Positions 58,021 through 64,000 of a stretch of DNA of 64,000 bases are shown here, piece after piece. The stretch is from contig DATAOC010000046.1 of the NCBI GenBank assembly GCA_036265915.1, positions 1-64,000 on the forward strand, read 5' to 3'. The first letter of the stretch is position 1; every line of letters begins with the position of its first letter. Made by a program: the position numbers and the translations under genes. The notes under the pieces were generated by a model. The model saw only the letters and a list, made by a program, of their open reading frames with translations. It did no database searches and was not told where the DNA came from. Source of the stretch: AR12 sp036265915 (GTDB taxonomy: Bacteria; Methylomirabilota; Methylomirabilia; Rokubacteriales; CSP1-6).

Positions 58021-59538
58021 CTAATCGATGTCGTCCGGACGCCCGGCGTGTCCGGCCGCGGCCGGCGCCGCGGCGACGGCGTGGCCGTTGCCGTGCCCGT
58101 TGCTGCCATTGGCGGTGAACGTGAGCGGCGGCTTCACCTCGAACTGTCGCTCCAGGCGCGCGCGTCGCTCCTTCCAGCCTTCCTGGTACTCGAGCTCGTC
58201 CTCGTGCAGCGTGGCCGGCTGCTTGACGCCATGCGCGTGGCGGAACTGGATGGCGAGCTTCGACGCGGTCCGCCGCACCTCGTCCCACGGCGTGCCCAGG
58301 GCGAACTGATCGGAGATGGCGCCGATCCGTCCCGTGTGGATGTTGCACGACAGCGTGATGGCCGAGATGATCGGACCCGACCAGTACGACGTCTGCGAGT
58401 TGATCGGCATCGGCAGGATGTGCAGGTTGTGGCTGCCCCGGCAGTCCCCGGCCACCATGGGCGCCGCCGCCCACGGCGACGTGATCTCGCCCGGCGCGGG
58501 CCAGTCGCCCTGCGCGAACGCCAGCAGCACCGGGTCGTCCTTCCCGCCGTAGGTAAAACCCTTCTTCGTCTTGATGTTGTGCAGTCGCTCGGCCGAGCAC
58601 ACGTAGCCGAGCTGATCGGGCTCGTCGCGCTCGTTGCGGCTCCAGATGCGCGCGATGACGAACCGCGAGGACCGCGTGAGGCCCTCGATGTCGTACAGGT
58701 CCTCGGGCGCGCGGAGCGTGATGACCTTCTCGTGCAGTCCCTTGGCCAGCTCCTCCATCTTGCCGTCGAGTGCCTTCGGGTCCCGCGGATGCGCGCCCGC
58801 TTCAATGGCCTGGGCCTTGGTGTCGAGATCGACGATCTCGAAGAGGTAGCCGCGCTTCATCTTGGAGCTGGCGATGATGAGCCCGGTGTTGAAGCGGGGC
58901 AGCATGTAGGCACCGGTCGCATAGTGGTTGAACGCCATCGGCTCCGTCTTGTCCGCGTAGGAGACGAGCACGGTCTGGGAGGGGTTGTCCTTGCGCACGG
59001 GAAACGGGAGCGCCACCGTGGCCGGCCCTGCCCCGCGCAGGTTACCGGTGAAGGCGTCCGCGACGAGGTCCTGCCCCGGCCCGTAGAGCCCGAGCTCGGC
59101 GGCCTTGGCCGCGCCCTCCTGCAGCGCGTCCCACATGAGCTCGTCGACGACCGACATGTCGACGGTCTCGGCGATGATGCCGGTCACGGCGACGTCGTCG
59201 CCGGTGTGGGTCACGATCAGCGACGTGAACATCGGCTCGCCGCGGTAGCCGTTGTTCTCGAGCACGTACTTCGCGATCACCGACTTCACCTCGTCGGCGG
59301 CGACCACGTGGCCGCCGACGCCGCCGACATCGGCCTTGGTGGCCTTGATGAAGCGGCGCACGAGGGCGGGGTTCTTCGCAAAGACGTACGACCTGTACGA
59401 GAAGATGTTCGGGGAGTTGGTGACCGGAACCTTCTCCGAGACCGTCTGCGGCAGTCCCTCCAGCTCGTTGCGGGACTGGTGGTACGACTCGAGAAGAACC
59501 GGTTGGCCGTCGGACGGTCCGTAGCGCCGTGCGCCCAT
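58021..59538 (-). CDS. fbp: Fructose-1,6-bisphosphate aldolase/phosphatase (archaeal-type V), extended
   Basis: A 505-residue protein of the bifunctional FBP aldolase/phosphatase family. Core motifs are 'ATKADVGGVGGHVVAADE', the metal site 'THTGDDVAV', 'GLYGPGQDLVADAFTGN', 'VSYADKTEP', the Schiff-base-type Lys in 'ASSKMKRGYLFEI', 'DLYDIEGLTRSSR', and 'GDCRGSHNLHILPM'. Archaeal enzymes are about 360-400 residues. This one has about 65 extra N-terminal residues, an insertion before 'APEDLYD', and a Gly/Ala/His/Asn-rich C-terminal tail. It catalyses both aldol condensation and phosphate removal in gluconeogenesis. GGAGG lies before the ATG. Confidence 0.85.
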   Translation of the reverse strand: MGARRYGPSDGQPVLLESYHQSRNELEGLPQTVSEKVPVTNSPNIFSYRSYVFAKNPALVRRFIKATKADVGGVGGHVVAADEVKSVIAKYVLENNGYRGEPMFTSLIVTHTGDDVAVTGIIAETVDMSVVDELMWDALQEGAAKAAELGLYGPGQDLVADAFTGNLRGAGPATVALPFPVRKDNPSQTVLVSYADKTEPMAFNHYATGAYMLPRFNTGLIIASSKMKRGYLFEIVDLDTKAQAIEAGAHPRDPKALDGKMEELAKGLHEKVITLRAPEDLYDIEGLTRSSRFVIARIWSRNERDEPDQLGYVCSAERLHNIKTKKGFTYGGKDDPVLLAFAQGDWPAPGEITSPWAAAPMVAGDCRGSHNLHILPMPINSQTSYWSGPIISAITLSCNIHTGRIGAISDQFALGTPWDEVRRTASKLAIQFRHAHGVKQPATLHEDELEYQEGWKERRARLERQFEVKPPLTFTANGSNGHGNGHAVAAAPAAAGHAGRPDDID

Positions 59539-59581
59539 GGTGGCCTCCAGTGGCGTCGAAAGGTGGCCGGTCCGCGAAGCG

Positions 59582-59610
59582 GTGACGAACGGAGGATATC
59601 GGCGTACACT
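59582..59610 (+). promoter_or_regulatory. Putative sigma-70 promoter of the SorC-type regulator gene
   Basis: GTGACG (59582-59587) and TACACT (59605-59610) are separated by 17 bp, 28 bp before the ATG. It overlaps the fbp promoter on the other strand, so the two genes probably compete for polymerase or share one operator. Confidence 0.45.
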
Positions 59611-59621
59611 TGGGCCGTCAA
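59593..59621 (-). promoter_or_regulatory. Putative sigma-70 promoter of fbp
   Basis: On the minus strand TTGACG (59621-59616) and TATCCT (59598-59593) are separated by 17 bp, a strong match. The -35 lies inside the inverted repeat at 59609-59622. It faces and overlaps the promoter of the SorC-type regulator. Confidence 0.55.
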
Positions 59622-59622
59622 G
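59609..59622. promoter_or_regulatory. Inverted repeat CTTG-N6-CAAG at the fbp/regulator divergent promoters
   Basis: CTTG (59609-59612), six bases GGCCGT, CAAG (59619-59622). It covers the fbp -35 box and the end of the regulator's -10 box, a natural place for the adjacent SorC-family protein to bind and repress. Confidence 0.4.
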
Positions 59623-59638
59623 CAACAACTTGAACGCG

Positions 59639-60628
59639 ATGAAATTAATTTCTCAGCCGTCGCGCGAAGTCCGTCAGATGGTCCAGTGCCTGGAGCTCTA
59701 CTACCGCCAGGGCCGGAGCCAGAAGGACATCGCGACCGCCCTCGGCGTCTCCGCCGCCACCGTCTCGCGCCTCCTGAAGCGCGCGATGGACGAAGGCCTC
59801 GTGCGCGTCGAGCTCGACCTGCCGCGCACGGAGGACCTCGAGACGGCGCTCGTACAGACGTACGGGCTGCGCGAGGCGGTCGTGGTCGCGTCCGGCGGCC
59901 GCGGCGATCTCCGCGCGGAGCTCGGTGCCGCCGCCGCCGCGTACTTCGAGAAGGTCGCGGAGAACGGCATGCGCATCGGGCTGTCGTGCGGCCTCACGCT
60001 CTATCACACCATCCACTCGCTGCGCGAGCGGCGGCTCCGCGACCTCACGGTCTATCCGCTGTCGGGCGAGAGCACGCTGAAGCTCGTCGACATCTTCGCC
60101 AACACGCTGGTCGGGATGATGGCGGCGAAGTATCGTCCGCACGTCAAGGCGTACGCGCTGCCGGTGCAGCACCTCCTGTCGCTGACGCAGATCGAGCGTG
60201 AGCGTCGGCGCCTGCTCCGGGATCCAGAGGTCCGCTCGATCTACGAGGCCGCTCAGGACGTCGACATCGCGGTGGTCGGCGTCGGCGTCATCGCCGAGCA
60301 GACGCCCGGCTTCTGCTCGCTCGCGGAGTCCTACGGGGTGAGCGTGAAGCGGCTGCGCCAGCTCGGCGTCGTCGGCGAGATCAACTACCAGCCATTCGAC
60401 GCCGGCGGACGCATCGTCGATCGCCCCGAGCTGGCCGCCCTGTCACGGCGGCTGCTGTCCGTCGAGGGCGATCGGCTGCAGGCGCTCTCACGCCGCGATG
60501 GTCGCACCGTCATCGCCGTCGCCGGCGGCCGGAGCAAGGTCGAGGCGCTTCGCGGCGCGCTCGCCGGCCGCTTCATGAACGTGCTCGTCACCGACGAGGA
60601 CGCCGCCCAGGCGCTGCTTCGGCGATAA
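59639..60628 (+). CDS. SorC/CggR-family transcriptional regulator
   Basis: A 329-residue regulator. The N-terminal helix-turn-helix ('YYRQGRSQKDIATALGVSAA' then 'TVSRLLKRAMDEGLVRVEL', residues 18-57) is the SorC/DeoR-like type. The effector domain (about 65-325) has the sugar-binding Rossmann-like pattern with 'MRIGLSCGLTLYHTI' (near 112), 'DIAVVGVGVIAE' (near 210) and 'IAVAGGRSKVEALRGAL' (near 290). SorC proteins sense phosphorylated sugars, and CggR senses fructose-1,6-bisphosphate. The position opposite fbp suggests regulation by that sugar. Confidence 0.9.
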   Translation: MKLISQPSREVRQMVQCLELYYRQGRSQKDIATALGVSAATVSRLLKRAMDEGLVRVELDLPRTEDLETALVQTYGLREAVVVASGGRGDLRAELGAAAAAYFEKVAENGMRIGLSCGLTLYHTIHSLRERRLRDLTVYPLSGESTLKLVDIFANTLVGMMAAKYRPHVKAYALPVQHLLSLTQIERERRRLLRDPEVRSIYEAAQDVDIAVVGVGVIAEQTPGFCSLAESYGVSVKRLRQLGVVGEINYQPFDAGGRIVDRPELAALSRRLLSVEGDRLQALSRRDGRTVIAVAGGRSKVEALRGALAGRFMNVLVTDEDAAQALLRR

Positions 60629-60640
60629 GACGCCGCGTCC

Positions 60641-61606
60641 TCAGCGCGCGCCGGGGGTGGTCGCTTCCTCGAAGGCGCCCATGCGACGGAACTTCTCGTA
60701 GCGCTCGCCGACGAGCTCCTCACGCGACAGGCGGCGCAGCGCGCCCAGCTGCTCGCGCAGCGCGATGCGCAGCGTGGCCGCCGCGCCGTCCCAGTCGCGA
60801 TGCGCGCCGCCCACGGGCTCGGGCACGATGCCGTCCACCACGCCGAGCCGCAGCAGCTCGGGCGCCGTGATCCGCATGGCCTCCGCGGCGTCGGGCGCCT
60901 TGCCGGCGTCGCCCCACAGGATGGCCGCGCAGCCCTCGGGCGAGATCACCGAGTACACGGCGTATTCGAGCATCATCACGCGATTGCCCATGCCGATCGC
61001 GAGCGCGCCGCCGCTGCCCCCCTCCCCGGTGACGACGGCGAGGATCGGAACGGGCAGCGACGCCATGCGACGGAGGTTGCGGGCGATGGCCTCCGCCTGG
61101 CCGCGCTCCTCGGCGCCGAGGCCCGGATATGCGCCCGGCGTGTCGATGAACGTCATGACCGGCTTGCCGAACTTTCCGCCGAGCTCCATCAGGCGCAGCG
61201 CCTTGCGGTACCCCTCGGGGTGCGGCATCCCGAAGTTGCGCGCGATCTTCTCGCGGGTGTCCCGGCCCTTCTGGTGCCCGATGACGACGACCGACTGGCC
61301 CTCGAAGCGACCCAGCCCGCCGACGATCGCCGCATCGTCGCCGTAGACGCGATCGCCGTGCAGCTCGACGAAATCCTCCAGCAGCAGCTTGCACCAGTCG
61401 CGCGTGTGCGGCCGCTTCGGATGCCGGGCCAGCTGCGTCCGCTGCCAGGCGCTGAGCCCGGCGTACGTTCGCTGGCGCAGCCGCTCCAGCCGCTCCTCCA
61501 GCTTCGCGATCTCGTCGGCCCGCGTCGGGTCGTCGAGGGCGACCAGGGCCGCGATGCGCAGCTCGAGCTCGAGCAGCGGCTGCTCGAAGTCCAGTGCGTC
61601 AGGCAT
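60641..61606 (-). CDS. accA: Acetyl-CoA carboxylase carboxyltransferase subunit alpha
   Basis: A 321-residue crotonase-fold protein of fatty-acid synthesis. The N-terminal helix pair ('FEQPLLELELRIAALVAL'), 'ARHPKRPHTRDW' (near 60-71), 'IGHQKGRDTREKIARNFGMP' (near 112-131), 'TFIDTPGAYPGLGAEERGQ' (near 154-172) and 'VTGEGGSGGALAIG' (near 192-205) are the family signatures. It transfers the carboxyl group from biotin to acetyl-CoA. The ATG overlaps the dnaE stop by 8 bases; dnaE-accA order is common in bacteria. Confidence 0.96.
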   Translation of the reverse strand: MPDALDFEQPLLELELRIAALVALDDPTRADEIAKLEERLERLRQRTYAGLSAWQRTQLARHPKRPHTRDWCKLLLEDFVELHGDRVYGDDAAIVGGLGRFEGQSVVVIGHQKGRDTREKIARNFGMPHPEGYRKALRLMELGGKFGKPVMTFIDTPGAYPGLGAEERGQAEAIARNLRRMASLPVPILAVVTGEGGSGGALAIGMGNRVMMLEYAVYSVISPEGCAAILWGDAGKAPDAAEAMRITAPELLRLGVVDGIVPEPVGGAHRDWDGAAATLRIALREQLGALRRLSREELVGERYEKFRRMGAFEEATTPGAR

Positions 61607-64000
61607 AGTCGATCGTCAACGCGCTGGCGCCCAGCAGCGCGTCGACCTTGCCGGTGAGGGCGGCCGAGGCATCGACGGACACCCCGCGCGAGCGCACCAC
61701 GACTTCGAGGCCGGGCACGACGACGTGCACGAAGACGGGCACGCCGCCCGGATGCTCCTCGCAGAGCTTTCGGAGTGCCGCCAGCTGCCCGGCGGCGTCG
61801 CCATTGGCCCGCACGCGGACGCGGCAGGCGCTCGCCTCGCCGCCGTTTCTCGGCTTGCTGCTCGTCGCGGCCAGCGACTGCTCGAGCAGTCGCACGTCCT
61901 CGGCCAGCACCACGCGCCCCTTGTCGCCGTCGTCGACGCGACCGCGCACGATGACCGGCTCCCGTCCGCGCAGGAACGGCGCGCTGGCCTTGAACGGCTC
62001 CGGAAACACCGTCACCTCCACCGTCCCCGTCATGTCTTCGAGCGTCGCGAACGCCATGCGATTGCCGCTCTTGGTGGCCGTCTCCTTGAGCGCGGCCACG
62101 TGGCCGACGAGCGTGACCTTCGCGCCGTGCCCCTTGGCGGCCAGATCGGCCGAGGTCGTCACCCCGAGCGACTCCACCACGGCCGCGTACTGTGCCAGCG
62201 GGTGGCCGGAGATGTAGAAGCCGAGGACCTCCTTCTCGTACGCCAGGCGCTGGTCCTCGGGCCACTCCTCCAGCACGGCGGCAACCGGCTCGCTGCGAAG
62301 CTGCACGGGCGCCTTGGGCAGGAGATCGTCGAAGAACGACGCCTGGCCTTCCGCCCGATCCTTCTGCGTGCGCTGGCCCGCCTCGAGCGCGGCGTCGGTC
62401 TGCGCGAGCAGATGTGCGCGCGGCACGCCCAGCGAGTCGAAGGCGCCGGCCTTGATGAGACTCTCGATCACGCGCCGGTTCACGAGACGAAGGTCGACGC
62501 GCTGGCAGAAGTCGTCGAGGGTCTTGAACGGTCCGTCCTCGGCCCGCGTCTTGAGGATCGATTCCATGGCCGCCTCGCCGACGTTCTTGATGGCGGCCAG
62601 GCCGAACCGGATGGCATCGCCGGCGACGCTGAACTGCACCGCGGACACATTCACGTCGGGCGGCGACACGGCGAGCCCCATCGCCCGGCACTCGTCGATG
62701 TATTTCACGATCTTGTCGGTATCGCCCATTTCCGACGTGAGCAGCGCGGCCATGAACTCGACCGGATAGTTCGCCTTGAAGTACGCGGTCTGGTACGCCA
62801 CCAGCGCGTAGGCGGCGGCGTGCGAGTTGTGCACGGCCACGCCGTTGGCGATGAAGCTGTGCGCGCCGGGCACCTCGAAGTCGTACGTCGGCTCGATTCC
62901 CTCGCGCTCGAAGCGCACCGGCATGGCCCACGCAATCGGCACGTCGCTGAGCTCGGTCGACAGCCCACGGCGCCGCGCGTCCACGCGCTGGAAGGCGGCG
63001 GTGGCGGCGTCGAGGACGGCCACCGCGTCGCCGGGCTTCAGCTCCTCGGCGTTGATCCAGCCGCGCTCGGTGAAGATCGGGTGGTCGGGCGTGCAGCGCA
63101 GGGTGAGCCCGTTGTCGAGCGTGAGGCGGCCGACCTGCCGCATGCCGCTCGGGCGGACGCGACACGCCTTGTGCGGACCATCCTTGGTGAGCACGACGTC
63201 GCCGTCGCGAACGGCCGTGATGGGCTTGCGCGAGCCGTCGGCCATCTCCACCCACGTGTCGGCGGCCAGGCACTTGTTGAAGCCGTAGCCGGCGAACTTC
63301 TCCATCAGCTCCCACACCCGCTCGGCCTTCGCCGCCTGCGTGCCCTTCTCCGCGCAACCGGCCAGGAACTTCTCGCGCTGCTTCGCCATCAGATCGCGAT
63401 CCTTCTTGCCCATGGCGCGGCGGAGCGTGTCGGCCTCGCCCATGGTGAAGCCCGCCATCTCGGAGGCGATCTGCATGATCTGCTCCTGGTAGACCATGAT
63501 CCCGTACGTCTCCCGCGTGAACTTCTCCATCGCGGGATGCTCGTACGTGACCTTCGCGCGGCCGTGCTTGCGATTGATGAAGTCGGGGATCAGCTCCATC
63601 GGCCCCGGCCGGTAGAGCGACACCATCGCGATGACGTCCTCGAGCCGCTCGGGCTTGAGCCCGCGCAGCGCCTCGCGCATTCCCGAGGACTCCAGCTGGA
63701 ACACGCCGAAGGTCTTGGCCTCCGTGAGCAGCGCGTAGGCCTTGGCGTCGTCCAGCGGCAGCGCGTCGAAGTCGATCGTGATCCCGCGCGACTGCGTGAT
63801 CAGCGCCGCCGTGTTGGCAAGCACCGTCAGCGTGCGCAGCCCCAGAAAGTCCATCTTCAGGAGGCCAAGCTTCTCGATCGGCCCCATGGCGTAGCCGGTG
63901 ATGAGCTCCGGGCGCTTCGGATCCTTGTAGAGCGGAATGTAGTCGTCGAGCGGATCGTCGGCGATGACGACGGCCGAGGCGTGCACGGAGGCGTGGCGCG
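61599..64000 (-). CDS. dnaE: DNA polymerase III subunit alpha, partial, with mini-intein
   Basis: The C-terminal 800 or so codons of the replicative polymerase; the PHP domain, N-terminal palm and catalytic aspartates lie beyond the right edge. Host segments include 'KMDFLGLRTLTVLANT', 'FGVFQLESSGMREALRGLKP', 'YRPGPMELIPDFINRKHG', 'YGIMVYQEQIMQIA' and the thumb/fingers 'ADTLRRAMGKKD'. An intein (62826-63272) interrupts 'AGYGFNK' and 'SHAAAYALVAYQTAYFKANY'. After it come the HhH and beta-binding region, an OB fold ('VTLVGHVAALKETATKSGNR') and the tau-binding C-terminus. It overlaps accA. Confidence 0.95.
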   Translation of the reverse strand, partial: RHASVHASAVVIADDPLDDYIPLYKDPKRPELITGYAMGPIEKLGLLKMDFLGLRTLTVLANTAALITQSRGITIDFDALPLDDAKAYALLTEAKTFGVFQLESSGMREALRGLKPERLEDVIAMVSLYRPGPMELIPDFINRKHGRAKVTYEHPAMEKFTRETYGIMVYQEQIMQIASEMAGFTMGEADTLRRAMGKKDRDLMAKQREKFLAGCAEKGTQAAKAERVWELMEKFAGYGFNKCLAADTWVEMADGSRKPITAVRDGDVVLTKDGPHKACRVRPSGMRQVGRLTLDNGLTLRCTPDHPIFTERGWINAEELKPGDAVAVLDAATAAFQRVDARRRGLSTELSDVPIAWAMPVRFEREGIEPTYDFEVPGAHSFIANGVAVHNSHAAAYALVAYQTAYFKANYPVEFMAALLTSEMGDTDKIVKYIDECRAMGLAVSPPDVNVSAVQFSVAGDAIRFGLAAIKNVGEAAMESILKTRAEDGPFKTLDDFCQRVDLRLVNRRVIESLIKAGAFDSLGVPRAHLLAQTDAALEAGQRTQKDRAEGQASFFDDLLPKAPVQLRSEPVAAVLEEWPEDQRLAYEKEVLGFYISGHPLAQYAAVVESLGVTTSADLAAKGHGAKVTLVGHVAALKETATKSGNRMAFATLEDMTGTVEVTVFPEPFKASAPFLRGREPVIVRGRVDDGDKGRVVLAEDVRLLEQSLAATSSKPRNGGEASACRVRVRANGDAAGQLAALRKLCEEHPGGVPVFVHVVVPGLEVVVRSRGVSVDASAALTGKVDALLGASALTIDYA
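62826..63272 (-). other. Mini-intein inside DnaE (149 residues, no endonuclease)
   Basis: The insert begins with Cys1 ('CLAADTWVEMADGSRKPI', block A), has block B 'RCTPDHPIFTE' with the T-x-x-H motif, then blocks F and G 'TYDFEVPGAHSFIANGVAVHN' ending in His-Asn, and the +1 residue of the C-extein is Ser. At 149 residues it is the splicing domain alone with no homing endonuclease. It is continuous, not split. The insertion point, after 'FNK' and before 'SHAAAY', lies four residues downstream of the cyanobacterial DnaE split-intein site (between Tyr and CFNK). All residues needed for standard class 1 splicing are present, so a functional polymerase is expected. Confidence 0.95.

Noticed and set aside
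62826..63272. A split intein as in cyanobacterial DnaE
   Set aside because: N- and C-terminal blocks are joined in one continuous frame of 149 residues with host sequence on both sides.
61599..63986. dnaE starting at the GTG at 63986
   Set aside because: The reading frame continues upstream with polymerase-like sequence to the window edge, so the gene is partial rather than starting there.

Overview
The window is a stretch of very GC-rich (about 70% by eye), densely packed bacterial chromosome. No gap between genes exceeds about 200 bp. I see no rRNA, tRNA, CRISPR array, insertion sequence or prophage. An MlaC-type periplasmic lipid carrier, SPOR domain, lipoproteins and bactofilin point to a Gram-negative (diderm) cell. 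The very large stock of Liv and NitT/TauT importers, the aerobic-type molybdenum hydroxylases, HyuAB, archaeal-type fructose bisphosphatase and overall base composition resemble uncultivated soil lineages such as Candidatus Rokubacteria/Methylomirabilota. That placement is inference only.

Layout. (1) 1-21.6 kb: a partial DUF1989 gene (minus) faces a roughly 21-kb run of 20 plus-strand genes, almost all overlapping or separated by a few bases. It encodes an atypical SDR, a complete LivKHMGF-type importer, the FAD and 2Fe-2S subunits of a molybdenum hydroxylase, a NitT/TauT importer with two permeases, an ACMSD-type amidohydrolase, two molybdopterin large subunits in tandem, a second NitT/TauT importer with two tandem substrate-binding proteins, an M20 peptidase and an alpha/beta hydrolase. 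A palindromic operator at 307-327 lies between two divergent promoters and could control both directions. The set looks like uptake plus oxidative/hydrolytic breakdown of a small, possibly N-containing or aromatic, compound. (2) 21.7-31.6 kb: lipoprotein, AI-2E-type transporter, class III aminotransferase facing hyuA-hyuB, zinc metallopeptidase, SDR, and a phospholipase D-like lipoprotein. (3) 31.6-41 kb: MaoC, OsmC, RNase H1, fumarase, DJ-1/PfpI, D-2-hydroxyacid dehydrogenase, a degenerate receiver protein, an MlaC-SPOR fusion, chromate transporter, DUF423, Tag glycosylase and a tautomerase. (4) 41-46 kb: topoisomerase IB, then treZ and a glycogen-debranching-type glucosidase. (5) 46-49 kb: a type 1 encapsulin with its encapsulated ferritin (an iron-storage nanocompartment), next to a metallo-beta-lactamase-fold lipoprotein and a divergent Rieske ferredoxin. 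(6) 49.5-52 kb: zinc-ribbon protein, bactofilin, TPR protein and two receiver-only response regulators. (7) 52.1-57.8 kb (minus): an operon read from a promoter ahead of miaB through a bifunctional-nuclease protein, a GT4 glycosyltransferase, two small proteins, a phenylacetate-CoA-ligase-like enzyme and a PaaA-like diiron protein. (8) 58-60.6 kb: fructose-1,6-bisphosphate aldolase/phosphatase facing a SorC/CggR-like regulator, with overlapping divergent promoters. (9) 60.6-64 kb (minus): dnaE (partial, running off the right edge) carrying a 149-residue mini-intein, overlapping accA.

Several genes without a Shine-Dalgarno sequence have a -10-like hexamer 6-7 bp before the start codon (24.46, 30.23, 31.60, 36.47, 36.99 and 37.54 kb). 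This suggests that leaderless mRNAs are common in this organism. The most interesting items are the encapsulin-ferritin-Rieske locus, the operator-controlled 21-kb catabolic operon with a duplicated hydroxylase large subunit, the dnaE mini-intein, the MlaC-SPOR fusion and the fbp/SorC regulatory pair.
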